Source: Heliopora coerulea (taxonomy: Eukaryota; Cnidaria; Anthozoa; Scleralcyonacea; Helioporidae). Taken from it: a stretch of DNA of 64,000 nt. The notes beneath the pieces are model-generated. The model searched no databases. It saw nothing but the letters and a program-made list of their open reading frames with translations, and had not been told where the DNA came from. This document shows positions 18,022 to 30,295 of this stretch, in pieces. How positions within the stretch are numbered: the first letter of the stretch is position 1; each line of letters starts with the position of its first letter. The position numbers and the translations under genes are program-made. The DNA is taken from contig JASJOG010000193.1 of NCBI GenBank assembly GCA_030142905.1, positions 103,501-167,500 on the forward strand, in the 5' to 3' direction.

Positions 18022-20340
18022 TATCTATATCTGCGTATCTATATCTGCGTATCTATATCTGCGTATCTATATCTGCGTATCTAGATCTGCGTATCTAGAT
18101 CTGCGTATCTAGATCTGCGTATCTAGATCTGCGTATCTAGATCTGCGTATCTAGATCTGCGTATCTAGATCTGCGTATCTAGATCTGCGTATCTAGATCT
18201 GCGTATCTAGATCTGCGTATCTAGATCTGCGTATCTAGATCTGCGTATCTAGATCTGCGTATCTAGATCTGCGTATCTAGATCTGCGTATCTAGATCTGC
18301 GTATCTAGATCTGCGTATCTAGATCTGCGTATCTAGATCTGCGTATCTAGATCTGCGTATCTAGATCTGCGTATCTAGATCTGCGTATCTAGATCTGCGT
18401 ATCTAGATCTGCGTATCTAGATCTGCGTATCTAGATCTGCGTATCTAGATCTGCGTATCTAGATCTGCGTATCTAGATCTGCGTATCTAGATCTGCGTAT
18501 CTAGATCTGCGTATCTAGATCTGCGTATCTAGATCTGCGTATCTAGATCTGCGTATCTAGATCTGCGTATCTAGATCTGCGTATCTAGATCTGCGTATCT
18601 AGATCTGCGTATCTAGATCTGCGTATCTAGATCTGCGTATCTAGATCTGCGTATCTAGATCTGCGTATCTAGATCTGCGTATCTAGATCTGCGTATCTAG
18701 ATCTGCGTATCTAGATCTGCGTATCTAGATCTGCGTATCTAGATCTGCGTATCTAGATCTGCGTATCTAGATCTGCGTATCTAGATCTGCGTATCTAGAT
18801 CTGCGTATCTAGATCTGCGTATCTAGATCTGCGTATCTAGATCTGCGTATCTAGATCTGCGTATCTAGATCTGCGTATCTAGATCTGCGTATCTAGATCT
18901 GCGTATCTAGATCTGCGTATCTAGATCTGCGTATCTAGATCTGCGTATCTAGATCTGCGTATCTAGATCTGCGTATCTAGATCTGCGTATCTAGATCTGC
19001 GTATCTAGATCTGCGTATCTAGATCTGCGTATCTAGATCTGCGTATCTAGATCTGCGTATCTAGATCTGCGTATCTAGATCTGCGTATCTAGATCTGCGT
19101 ATCTAGATCTGCGTATCTAGATCTGCGTATCTAGATCTGCGTATCTAGATCTGCGTATCTAGATCTGCGTATCTAGATCTGCGTATCTAGATCTGCGTAT
19201 CTAGATCTGCGTATCTAGATCTGCGTATCTAGATCTGCGTATCTAGATCTGCGTATCTAGATCTGCGTATCTAGATCTGCGTATCTAGATCTGCGTATCT
19301 AGATCTGCGTATCTAGATCTGCGTATCTAGATCTGCGTATCTAGATCTGCGTATCTAGATCTGCGTATCTAGATCTGCGTATCTAGATCTGCGTATCTAG
19401 ATCTGCGTATCTAGATCTGCGTATCTAGATCTGCGTATCTAGATCTGCGTATCTAGATCTGCGTATCTAGATCTGCGTATCTAGATCTGCGTATCTAGAT
19501 CTGCGTATCTAGATCTGCGTATCTAGATCTGCGTATCTAGATCTGCGTATCTAGATCTGCGTATCTAGATCTGCGTATCTAGATCTGCGTATCTAGATCT
19601 GCGTATCTAGATCTGCGTATCTAGATCTGCGTATCTAGATCTGCGTATCTAGATCTGCGTATCTAGATCTGCGTATCTAGATCTGCGTATCTAGATCTGC
19701 GTATCTAGATCTGCGTATCTAGATCTGCGTATCTAGATCTGCGTATCTAGATCTGCGTATCTAGATCTGCGTATCTAGATCTGCGTATCTAGATCTGCGT
19801 ATCTAGATCTGCGTATCTAGATCTGCGTATCTAGATCTGCGTATCTAGATCTGCGTATCTAGATCTGCGTATCTAGATCTGCGTATCTAGATCTGCGTAT
19901 CTAGATCTGCGTATCTAGATCTGCGTATCTAGATCTGCGTATCTAGATCTGCGTATCTAGATCTGCGTATCTAGATCTGCGTATCTAGATCTGCGTATCT
20001 AGATCTGCGTATCTAGATCTGCGTATCTAGATCTGCGTATCTAGATCTGCGTATCTAGATCTGCGTATCTAGATCTGCGTATCTAGATCTGCGTATCTAG
20101 ATCTGCGTATCTAGATCTGCGTATCTAGATCTGCGTATCTAGATCTGCGTATCTAGATCTGCGTATCTAGATCTGCGTATCTAGATCTGCGTATCTAGAT
20201 CTGCGTATCTAGATCTGCGTATCTAGATCTGCGTATCTAGATCTGCGTATCTAGATCTGCGTATCTAGATCTGCGTATCTAGATCTGCGTATCTAGATCT
20301 GCGTATCTATATCTGCGTATCTATATCTCCATATCTAGAT
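18022..20340. repeat. 14-bp satellite array
   Basis: The unit is GCGTATCTAGATCT. From 18075 to 20300 there are 159 consecutive identical units without a single change. They are flanked by variant units with CTATAT instead of CTAGAT on both sides, which merge into TATC-rich sequence. Each unit carries one CpG and the overlapping palindromes ATCTAGAT and AGATCT. Confidence 0.97.
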
Positions 20341-20620
20341 CTATATATCTATTTCTATATATCTATATCTATATACAGTGGTACCTGTTTTGAGAGACCG
20401 CCCCTTGGTTCATAAAAAAGTGGTCTCTCAAGACAGGTGGTCTCTCATCAAAGGTTGGCCGTAAATGATCACCAATACAGTATTAATACACATGTTAAGT
20501 ATACACAAGACAACAATATAAAAGGACATGCATGGTACGTAAGTAAAAAGCTAGGGTTTTAAGGTGTAATGATCACGCTACTGTCAGCAAGTGTTTTGTC
20601 GACAGATATATATATATATA
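20341..20620. other. Linker between satellites with one transposon-like end
   Basis: At 20378, CAGTGGTACCTGTTTTGAG resembles the CAGTNGAACCTG start of the TA-flanked element at 30753, and GGTCTCTC recurs several times after it. No matching right end is seen before the next satellite, so this may be a broken terminus. The rest is unique sequence ending in a TA repeat. Confidence 0.45.
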
Positions 20621-23110
20621 TATATATGTAGATAGATATATGTAGATAGATATATGTAGATAGATACGTATGTGTAGATAGATACGTATGTGCAGATATA
20701 CATGTATGTGCAGATATACATGTATGTGTAGATATGTATGTATGTGTAGATACTTATGTGTAGATATAGATACGTATGTGTAGATATAGATACGTATGTT
20801 TAGATATAGATACGTATGTGTAGATATAGATACGTATGTGTAGATATAGATACGTATGTGTACTTATAGATACGTACGTGTACTTATAGATACGTACGTG
20901 TAGGTATAGATACGTACGTGTAGGTATAGATACGTACGTGTAGGTATAGATACGTACGTGTAGGTATAGATACGTACGTGTAGGTATAGATACGTACGTG
21001 TAGGTATAGATACGTACGTGTAGGTATAGATACGTACGTGTAGGTATAGATACGTACGTGTAGGTATAGATACGTACGTGTAGGTATAGATACGTACGTG
21101 TAGGTATAGATACGTACGTGTAGGTATAGATACGTACGTGTAGGTATAGATACGTACGTGTAGGTATAGATACGTACGTGTAGGTATAGATACGTACGTG
21201 TAGGTATAGATACGTACGTGTAGGTATAGATACGTACGTGTAGGTATAGATACGTACGTGTAGGTATAGATACGTACGTGTAGGTATAGATACGTACGTG
21301 TAGGTATAGATACGTACGTGTAGGTATAGATACGTACGTGTAGGTATAGATACGTACGTGTAGGTATAGATACGTACGTGTAGGTATAGATACGTACGTG
21401 TAGGTATAGATACGTACGTGTAGGTATAGATACGTACGTGTAGGTATAGATACGTACGTGTAGGTATAGATACGTACGTGTAGGTATAGATACGTACGTG
21501 TAGGTATAGATACGTACGTGTAGGTATAGATACGTACGTGTAGGTATAGATACGTACGTGTAGGTATAGATACGTACGTGTAGGTATAGATACGTACGTG
21601 TAGGTATAGATACGTACGTGTAGGTATAGATACGTACGTGTAGGTATAGATACGTACGTGTAGGTATAGATACGTACGTGTAGGTATAGATACGTACGTG
21701 TAGGTATAGATACGTACGTGTAGGTATAGATACGTACGTGTAGGTATAGATACGTACGTGTAGGTATAGATACGTACGTGTAGGTATAGATACGTACGTG
21801 TAGGTATAGATACGTACGTGTAGGTATAGATACGTACGTGTACGTATAGATACGTACGTGTACGTATAGATACGTACGTGTACGTATAGATACGTACGTG
21901 TACGTATAGATACGTACGTGTACGTATAGATACGTACGTGTACGTATAGATACGTACGTGTACGTATAGATACGTACGTGTACGTATAGATACGTACGTG
22001 TACGTATAGATACGTACGTGTACGTATAGATACGTACGTGTACGTATAGATACGTACGTGTACGTATAGATACGTACGTGTACGTATAGATACGTACGTG
22101 TACGTATAGATACGTACGTGTACGTATAGATACGTACGTGTACGTATAGATACGTACGTGTACGTATAGATACGTACGTGTACGTATAGATACGTACGTG
22201 TACGTATAGATACGTACGTGTACGTATAGATACGTACGTGTACGTATAGATACGTACGTGTACGTATAGATACGTACGTGTACGTATAGATACGTACGTG
22301 TACGTATAGATACGTACGTGTACGTATAGATACGTACGTGTACGTATAGATACGTACGTGTACGTATAGATACGTACGTGTACGTATAGATACGTACGTG
22401 TACGTATAGATACGTACGTGTACGTATAGATACGTACGTGTACGTATAGATACGTACGTGTACGTATAGATACGTACGTGTACGTATAGATACGTACGTG
22501 TACGTATAGATACGTACGTGTACGTATAGATACGTACGTGTACGTATAGATACGTACGTGTACGTATAGATACGTACGTGTACGTATAGATACGTACGTG
22601 TACGTATAGATACGTACGTGTACGTATAGATACGTACGTGTACGTATAGATACGTACGTGTACGTATAGATACGTACGTGTACGTATAGATACGTACGTG
22701 TACGTATAGATACGTACGTGTACGTATAGATACGTACGTGTACGTATAGATACGTACGTGTACGTATAGATACGTACGTGTACGTATAGATACGTGAGTG
22801 TACGTATAGATACGTACGTGTACGTATAGATACGTGAGTGTACGTATAGATACGTGAGTGTACATATAGATACGTGAGTGTACATATAGATACGTAAGTG
22901 TACATATAGATACGTATGTGTACATATAGATACGTATGTGTAGATATAGATACGTATGTGTAGATATAGATATGTAGATCTACAGATATGTAGATCTACA
23001 GATATGTAGACGTGTAGATATGTAGACGTGTAGATATGTAGACATGTAGATATGTAGACGTGTAGATGTGTAGATGTGTAGATATATATATATATAGATA
23101 TATATATAGA
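20621..23110. repeat. 20-bp satellite array with two subfamilies
   Basis: The unit is TAGGTATAGATACGTACGTG or, with one base changed, TACGTATAGATACGTACGTG. The first form runs 47 times without change (20901-21840), then the second 47 times (21841-22780), with an abrupt switch. Outer units on both sides are progressively diverged. Three leftward frames cross the array only because the unit has no stop codon in any leftward frame; they are not genes. Confidence 0.97.
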
Positions 23111-23294
23111 TATATATCTACTTCATCGAACTTTTTAATCACAACAAATTTGTTTCGTATAGTGAGCTAAGTTTGCCACACTCGCCAGGTGATAATCGCG
23201 TTTCTAGTGACATGCCAGAGAACTTGGTTACTTAAATGAAATATAGTGTCATACACTAAATAGGTGTCAGTTTACAATAGTATTTACCGTAGAG

Positions 23295-24896
23295 TTATTG
23301 GTTGTTTAATAGGAATATCTTTCTGTGTCTGAATCTAGTTATAAGTTCGTTTCTTTTGTCGAGTGAGCTTAATTCTGGGTGGTAAATTAGAAATTTTTCA
23401 TAAAGGCAAAGATTACAACGTTTTGATTTGTTAGAATAAGCCTTACATTTCCAGAGGATTTTCCATTTGATTGAGTATGGAATATTTGATTCTTTTAAAG
23501 ACCAGATGTATTTGCTAAGTTCTGGTGTGTGTTTCCTGTTCGTATCTTTGAATGAACTGTGGTGGTTATTGAACCTGCTTTTGAATCTGCCTCCAATGAG
23601 TCCAACATACGTTTGAATTTCATTGTTGTCTTTTCTGGTTACTGTTGCTTGGTAAACAATGCTTTTTGCTAGGCATTTTCCAGACAAAGGACAGGAAACT
23701 TTCTGTCTGCAGTTACACTCTTGGTTTTTGGTGTCATCCATTGTGGTTGTATGCTGCGCTTTTGTGAGTAGAGATTTGTTGTGGAAATTTGGCATGCAGC
23801 TGTAACTGAGTTCGAGGGTGTTTCTGTTTAGGGTTTTGTGCAGTGGATGGTCTGGTGGGAAGCATTCGTCAATGATTTTTAGAAATTTGTGGCCTATATT
23901 TGTTGCTGCGTTGGAGTTGTATGGCGCATTCAACCAAATGACATGTCTGGTTCTTGAAAGCTTTGGTTTCGCGGGTTTAGGATTAAACTTTAGCATGTGA
24001 TTGTATCTGCTTTTTTGTAAGGCTTCCTGATATGGCGGAATGGCTGTATCAAACAATCTTTTGTCGGATGATATTTTGGAGAGTCTTCTGTTGATTTATT
24101 TAGTATGGTATGTAGAATGGAAAGAGGATGATTGCTGCGGCTGTTTATATACTGCGGTATGTTTCCCGGTATCATAAATGGTTTGTAGGTGGCGGATCTA
24201 AGGTCTAGTGTGATGTCAAGGTAGTTAACTAATTTTTTGTTAGCTTCAATGGTGATCTTGAGGCCATGGTCAATAAATGTTTTGCAGATATGCTTCTTGA
24301 TATTTTCAATTTCTTTTGGTGATTTGTTAAAGACAGCAAGCCCGTCGTCTCTGTAAAGTCTGATGTTGTGGTCATATAGCAGTGTTAGTTTTGACAGTAG
24401 GAAGGAGCCCACAATTTCACATGTCTCTGCTCTGTCAAACGAACCCATCGTCATGTCAAAAAGCGAGGTCGATGATTTCTTGCACCAAGCCTTGTTTTCA
24501 TCAAAGAGAATGGATTTCTTTGCCTGGATAATGTTTTTCTCATCTTTGGTTATTTCATCATGGTTTGATGCTAAAGTCAGGGCATCCAGAACTAATTTTT
24601 CAGATATCGAGGGGTAGAAGTCAACTATGTCGAAGCTGATAAATGAGCAGTCTGATTTATCTGTCGGCTCATTGAACCAGATAATAACTGAGTCAGTATT
24701 TTCCCATTGGTTTAGTTCTGTAGAATTGGCGATTTTGGAATTGATGCATTGGAGGATTTGTTTGCTAATGATTCCAATTTCTGATTTTGATGGGTTTATT
24801 AGTCTCCACATGGGCTTGTTGTCGAAGTTGGGTTTGTGGTCTTTTAGCGTAATGAAAGAATTTTTAGTTGCAATAGTGTCAATTCTGTTGTCGAAT
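23295..24896 (-). pseudogene. Penelope-like reverse transcriptase with GIY-YIG domain, left arm
   Basis: Read leftward: an RT start region with LKDHKPNF and RLINPSKSE, RT core FISFDIVDFYPSIS, catalytic YRDDGLAVF, and LDITLDLRS. Then comes a Cys-rich linker (CNCRQKVSCPLSGKC) and a GIY-YIG-type endonuclease (TYVGLIGGRFKSRFNNH...SF) ending in RHRKIFL. This is the architecture of endonuclease-positive Penelope-like retroelements. The frame is broken near 24000-24060, and the N-terminus is missing at the centre of the inverted pair, so it is a 5'-truncated dead copy. Confidence 0.88.
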
Positions 24897-24899
24897 CCT

Positions 24900-26315
24900 C
24901 CAATGCATCAACTACAAAATCGCCAATTCTACAAAACTAAACCAATAGAAAAATACTGACTCAGTTATTACCTGGTTCAATAAGCTGACAGATAAATCAG
25001 ACTGATTGTTTATTAGCTTCGACATAGTTGACTTCTACCCCTCAATATCCGAAAAATTACTTCTAGATGCCCTGACATTTGCATCAAACCACGGTGAAAT
25101 AACCAAAGACAAGAAAAACATCCAGGCAAAGAAATACATTCCCTTCGACAAAAACACAGCTTGGTGCAAGAAATCATCAACCTCACTTTTTGACGTAGCA
25201 GAGACATGTGAAATTGTCGGCTCCTTCCTACTGTCAAAACTAACACTGCTATATGACAGAGATGATAGACTTGCTGCCTTTAACGAATCACCAAAAGAAA
25301 TTCAAAATATCAAGAAGCACATCTGCAAAACATTTAATGACCATGACCTCAAGATCACCATCGAAGCTAACAAAAAATGCATTAACTACCTCGACATCAC
25401 ACTAGACTTTAGATCCACCACCTACAAACCATTTATGAAACTGGGAAACATACTGCAGTGTATAAACAGCTGCAGCAATCATCCTCCTTCCATTCTACCT
25501 ACCATACCTGAATCAATCAACAGAAGAGTCTCCAAAATATCGTCCGACAAAAAATCGTTTGATGCAGCCATTCCGCCGTATCAGGAAGCCTTACAAAAAA
25601 GTGGATACAATCACACGCTAAAGTTTAATCCTAAACTCACGAAACCAAAGCTTTCAAGAACCAGACGTGTCATATGGTTTAATGTGCAGCAACAAATATA
25701 GGCCACAAATTTCTAAAAATCGTTGACGAATGCTTCTCACCTGACCATCCACTGCACAAAATCCTAAACTGAAACATCCTCAAACTCAGTTACAGCTGCA
25801 TGCCAAATTTTCACAACATAATCTCTGCCCACAACAGCACAGCAAACAACCACAACAGACGACACCGAAACCGATAATGTAGCTGCGGACAGAAAGTTTC
25901 CTATCCTTTGTCTAGAAAATGCCTAGCAGAAAGCATCGTTTACCAAGTGACAGTAACCAGAGAAGACAACAACAAAATTCAAACGTACTTTGGACTCACT
26001 GGAGGCAGATTCAAAACCAGGTTCAATAACCAGCACAGTTCATTCAAAGATACGAACAAGAAACACACAACAAAACTTAGCAAATGCATCTGGTCCTTAA
26101 AAAAATCAAATGTCCCATACTCAATCAAATGGAAAATCCTCAGGAAATGTAAGGCTTATTCTAACAAAACAAAACGTTGTAATCTTTGCCTTTATGAAAA
26201 ATTTTTAATTATTTACCACCAGGAATTGAGCTCACTCAAAAAAAAGAAACAAACTTATAACTACATGCAGACACAGAAAGATATTCCTATTAAACAACCA
26301 ATAACTCTACTGTAA
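24900..26315 (+). pseudogene. Penelope-like reverse transcriptase with GIY-YIG domain, right arm
   Basis: The same architecture as the left arm, in the opposite direction. It keeps FDIVDFYPSIS, but the catalytic region is altered (YDRDDRLAAF, with a short deletion before it). LDITLDFRS and the GIY-YIG segment (TYFGLTGGRFKTRFNNQ) are present. Frames change near 25700 and 25900. It is more degraded than the left arm. Confidence 0.85.
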
Positions 26316-26475
26316 ACACTACTATAAACTGACACCTATTTAGCATATGATGCTATATTTCATTTAAGTAACCAAGTTCTCTGGCACGTCACTACAAACG
26401 CAATTATCACCTGAGGAGTGTGGCAAACTTAGCTTGCCATACGAAACAAATTTGTCATGATTAAAAAGTTCTATA

Positions 26476-26639
26476 AAGTAATCCGAGTTTTGTCTCTCAC
26501 TTCTCTCGTATTCTGCTCTGCTTCAATATCGAGCACTCTGCCTGTATATGGTTTTACTCAAGATATATTTGTCTATATTCGTCCATCTATATATCCATAT
26601 CTCCATACATCCATATATCTATATATTGTATGGCGATAT
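26476..26639. other. AT-rich spacer
   Basis: A TATATCCATATC-type low-complexity tract between the Penelope-like pair and the CR1 element; no gene. Confidence 0.5.
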
Positions 26640-27885
26640 ATAGATATGGCGGCATGTAGCATGACTGAATCGTGATCTGTTTATCGAGACAAGCATGACC
26701 TAGTTGATGGTGAAAGTGTAGAAGATATTAGCAGAGTTACAATCCTAATCGAATGGACTAATCACAGGGCAAGGATTAAATGGCTAAATGACCTTCAAAG
26801 CCTTAAACTCTTCATGGGGAATCAGCTGAACTTAGAGGGTGCTTGGTCACATACAACAAACAACGGTGATTTTCACGTTTTTATGAGTGAATCTGTTACC
26901 ATTTGCTTCTATCCTGGGACCAAAACTCTCAATGTCCAAGGGGAAAACATGAAGCGATCAGAAAACTAATCATGTCATTTGAAAACTTGACAAATCCAGC
27001 CAATGTTACAGACCACGTGGTGGCGGCGGTGAAGAACAGTGGCTATGTTGAATTATCCAACAACAACAACTCCGAAGCAAATGAATTGAACTCTCTCAAA
27101 GTAGAAAACTCCCACCACCATATATACTTGGGCTGTGAAATAAACTCTTCATCAATCACTGAATTATGCCTCGAAAGTAAATTCAGAAATACCGAAAATT
27201 CAAATGCCAAGCTCGATCATGATTCATGCAGCAACCTAAAATCACAAATTGAGAAACTCAAAGCTGAATGGGACAACCTATTAGCTGTCATCAAATTACT
27301 TAGACAAGAATGTGAATCCAACCAATCAACAAAAGAAATCTCGTCCAACAAAAATCCTTGGATTGAGGTTCATGGGAAGAAATGGAATGCAAACCAAACT
27401 CAAAGTCAAAGGCATGATCAATCTACAAAGATGAAGAAAACTGACGACAGTAGCTGCCAAGTCAATAATGGCAAACCTAAACTAACAGATGCTGCTGGAA
27501 ACCAAAATGTATACAACAAGAACACCCCTCCAGGACCAATAAATTCCCAAAATGATCAACTGAATGGCAGACCAAACCAAACCCCAAGGAAGAGGCATGT
27601 TGCTGTCATTGGTGACTCGATGACTAAACTCATCAACGGGAGAAAATTATCAAAATCTTGCAAAGTAATATCGCATTCCTTTCCTGGTGTGACAATAGAA
27701 GATCTGTAAGACTATGTCAAGCCTATCCTGAAAAGAAAGCCCAACCACGTTATAATCCATGCTGGCACAAACATCCTCCACAAACCGTAATGGAGAAAAT
27801 GTCAAATGTTATCAGTTGGATCAAACAACACCCTACTGTAAGTATCACAGTCTTGTCTATTATTCATAGGAATGACAAACTATAG
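26640..27885 (+). pseudogene. CR1 ORF1 with SGNH-esterase-like domain
   Basis: Frames from about 26740 to 27885 in two registers. The N-terminal part has the conserved LKLFMGNQL and FYPGTKTLNVQG blocks of CR1-like ORF1s, then a charged linker with a coiled-coil-like segment (LKSQIEKLKAEWDNL). The C-terminal part has VIGDSMTKL, the catalytic-Ser block of SGNH hydrolases, and, after a stop near 27709 and frameshift, HVIIHAGTN. Esterase domains of this sort are known from CR1-clade ORF1 proteins. Broken at several places. Confidence 0.75.
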
Positions 27886-28006
27886 ATAAAAGACAAAAAA
27901 AGGCTTACTACAAAAATGAGATCAGAAACAACTCAGGAAATCAAAAAGGAACCTGGAAAGTATTGAATGATCTGATGGGCAAAAAGGCTAAAAGCACTGA
28001 AATAAC
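26640..28006 (+). mobile_element. CR1-type non-LTR retrotransposon, 5' portion
   Basis: Carries ORF1 and the start of the region before the reverse transcriptase, then stops at the AAAAAT duplicate flanking Polinton B. The reading resumes at 61522, where the reverse transcriptase continues. The endonuclease that should precede the RT is absent, so the CR1 had an internal deletion before Polinton B arrived, or is a divergent form. Confidence 0.85.
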
Positions 28007-28012
28007 AAAAAT
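28007..28012. repeat. Target-site duplicate AAAAAT, left of Polinton B
   Basis: AAAAAT directly precedes the left terminus AGTAGTCTGTAAAATGC, and the same six bases follow the right terminus (61516-61521). A 6-bp duplication is the Polinton hallmark. Confidence 0.92.
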
Positions 28013-29269
28013 AGTAGTCTGTAAAATGCAGGGACCGGCACATTTTAGCAACACGTTTCAAATTTTGGTAAATTTTTCAGTGTCACAGGGAAATTCTCTT
28101 TTTATCCTGATGACGATGCATTTTACTTCGCTTACGTCCCTTTCGATCGCTTCCAGGAATTTGATAATGTTACCAAGAATTTCAACATGTTTTAAAAATT
28201 GGTCAAAATTTTTAAAGTGTCAAAGGGAAATCCCCCAACACAGCAGGCTAATCTCTCAAATATACCTAATCTCTCTAACAACTAGAACAGCTCGACCAGC
28301 ATGTGATATCATAACTTTAATACCAAGAAAAAATTCCAACACATTTAATCATAATATTCTATGGCAACACCTCATGGCATCATAGTTTTTCTAGTTGAAA
28401 AGTTCCAAACAAACCCCACTCTGGGGGAGAATTGTCACAATTGTCGAATTATGCAATTTTCAAAGATATTAACTTGATACAAATATAAGATAAGATAAAA
28501 GTATTTAATCAGAATAAATGTTACTTGAGTATGAATAATTAAGATTGATTGAACCATATAAGTAATAAGAATCACTTCACACATGGTCATTCATTCTTGT
28601 ACGGGTTTTTGCTCGGACGGGTTTGTCTTCTGGTTGTCTTCAGCTTCTCTCGTTCTCGGATCACATTGTGTTGTATATTTCTTCTAGAAGATTCATCGTT
28701 GATCAATTTTTTAAATTCTTCCAAGGCACATATATGACTTGTAACAATTGAATGCTTGGCTGCTAAATCCACTTGATGTAAATTAGAAATCTCTTTGGAA
28801 GAATTAAACGTGAATGATTCATGTCCTGCCATATGACTTTCAATCATATATATCTGGTCCTGAATACGTTGACAAACACTTTTGTACCTTCGAGTCAATT
28901 CTTCTAAACCAGGCATCTTGGCTTGTTTTGCCACAAATGAAACCAACTGGTTATTTTGTTTTGTTTTTTTTTTCCACAAATGAAACCAACTGGTTTCTTT
29001 TTTGGTTTTGAATATTATTTTGGTTAATTTATGGGTTGGTTTTTCATTGGTTGAGAATAGTCATATGATTATCACATGATAAAATTATGACCTTATTTGG
29101 AAAAAATGTGTGTAAACATGTTTTGGTGGCTGCAACTGTTTTTAATATATATGATTCAAACACTCCAGTTTTGACATCCTGACCGTGAAATGTGGGGGAA
29201 ATCCCTCATCAACAGGCGGGGAATTACCTTTTTTTGACACAATTTTAAGCAAACAACCTAGCCGATAAA
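28013..29269. repeat. Left terminal inverted repeat of Polinton B
   Basis: About 1.25 kb, inverted and highly similar to 60325-61515, ending inward at AACCTAGCCGATAAA. It contains the terminal-repeat gene (28587-28979) and kappaB-like sites at 28225-28234 and 29196-29205. Confidence 0.93.
28587..28979 (-). CDS. Protein encoded within the terminal inverted repeat, left arm
   Basis: 130 residues including MPGLEELTRRY, DQIYMIESHMAGHESF, DLAAKHSIVTSHICALEEF and a basic C-terminus with RRQTRPSKNPYK. It looks helical with a basic tail and has no membrane segment. The right arm carries a near-identical gene facing inward from the other end, so each element carries two copies. Both frames have stayed open despite small indels that are multiples of three. 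No known family; roles in end binding or terminal priming would suit the location but are speculative. Confidence 0.6.
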   Translation of the reverse strand: MWKKKTKQNNQLVSFVAKQAKMPGLEELTRRYKSVCQRIQDQIYMIESHMAGHESFTFNSSKEISNLHQVDLAAKHSIVTSHICALEEFKKLINDESSRRNIQHNVIREREKLKTTRRQTRPSKNPYKNE

Positions 29270-29321
29270 TTTGTGAAAAAAATTATATTTAATAGGTAAT
29301 AAAAAGAATAATAAATAAAAA

Positions 29322-29723
29322 ATGGGAAATTGTATAACATCAAAAACAAACAATAAAGATAATTCCAATAAGGATTCAAACAATGGCACAAAATTGGATT
29401 TAAATCTTCATGGTTATCCTCCAATAAATCTTAGAAAAGTTAAAAAAAGCGGTTTTAGGATCTGTGCTCATGTAGATCTTGGAATGAAAGATTTTGAAGC
29501 TGGAATGACTTTCGGGAAAAATAATATTAACGAAATTCAATTTTCGGAAAATAGTAATCATTTAAAATTGTTAAAATCTTCAGAAAATGAAGAATCAACA
29601 AACAATAATTAGAAGGAAAAAGATAAAATACTAAATACACTTATGAGTAAATTAATTAGAAAAGACATAACTCAAAGCGTGGGTGAAACCCGTGTTAAAC
29701 CATCTTCAGAATCTGTGGAATAA
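29322..29723 (+). pseudogene. Putative N-myristoylated protein (MGNC start), copy B
   Basis: Starts MGNCITSKTNN, fitting the N-myristoylation consensus (Gly2, Ser/Thr near position 6, Lys after) with a Cys for palmitoylation, so a membrane-tethered protein is predicted. A central block reads GFRICAHVDLGMKDF. A TAG at 29610-29612 ends the first 96 codons, but the same frame continues to TAA at 29721-29723 with similar composition, so one mutation probably shortened it. The extension contains the mini-hairpin GGGT-GAA-ACCC. No homologue in C. Confidence 0.5.
29681..29691. repeat. Mini-hairpin GGGT-GAA-ACCC
   Basis: A perfect 4-bp stem (extendable with wobble pairs) in the C-terminal part of the MGNC gene, in frame. 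Confidence 0.6.
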
Positions 29724-29761
29724 TTTTTAATTTTATAATACAATATATATTATAAAATTAT

Positions 29762-30259
29762 TCATGTTTGGTTTGTTGTCACCTCACTATCATCTTTTTT
29801 GCTTTGTTTTTTAATAACATGTTTTCCAACTGTAACTCCACCTGATAATATTCCGAGATATGGTAAATATGGACTTAGTTTTTCAACTGCAGATTTTACA
29901 TCTCTTTTTAATAACTTATCTTTAACCAGTTCTTTTTCCAATTCTTCACTGCTTTCAATTGCTTCTAATCCACCCAATAAATCTGCAAATCTGTTAAAAA
30001 TACATTTGCTTTTTTCTGCTTGTTTTACCTCATATTCTGCATAAATTTTTAATATAACTTTATCACTTGATTTTTTAAAATTTTGTACTGATTGACTAAT
30101 TTCTCAATCTTCAGACAATTTTATCAATTCTTCTTGTTTTTTCATTACTTCTGTTTTCACATCTTGCTTCACACCAGATTCATTGTTTGTGGTTTCAGTT
30201 GTCACAGCTTCCCCAATTGGTGGAACTTCTAAATTTTCTTGTTCACTTTGTTCACTCAT
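29762..30259 (-). pseudogene. Small acidic Polinton protein, copy B (broken)
   Basis: The ATG at 30259 is in AAAATAAATGAG. It is homologous to the gene at 57163-57633 of copy C: conserved ILKIYAEYE, LLGGLEAIESS and LPYLG segments. A stop and frameshift near 30005-30105 separate the N- and C-terminal halves. It follows the ATPase gene with 36 bases between. Role unknown. Confidence 0.7.
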
Positions 30260-30295
30260 TTATTTTATAACCAAATGGAAAAATTAAATTAATTT

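Larger units (their letters stand above)
23125..26475. repeat. Inverted pair of Penelope-like elements
   Basis: The left arm (to about 24896) and the right arm (from about 24900) are reverse complements of each other with moderate divergence, and the similarity includes the 3' flank. For example, TTTTTAATCA with CAAATTTGTTTCGTAT near 23130-23160 recurs inverted near 26440-26465. The 5' ends of the two elements meet at the centre. Confidence 0.85.

Noticed and set aside
20754..22925. Three overlapping leftward frames of about 670-720 codons
   Set aside because: They cross the 20-bp satellite, whose unit lacks stops in all leftward frames. The product is a 20-residue period with no gene features.
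18022..23110. CRISPR-like array
   Set aside because: Units are directly adjacent with no unique spacers and there are no cas genes; this is satellite DNA in a eukaryotic context.
28549..28737. Rightward frames antisense to the terminal-repeat gene
   Set aside because: They are shadows of the better supported leftward gene, whose frame is preserved in both repeat arms.
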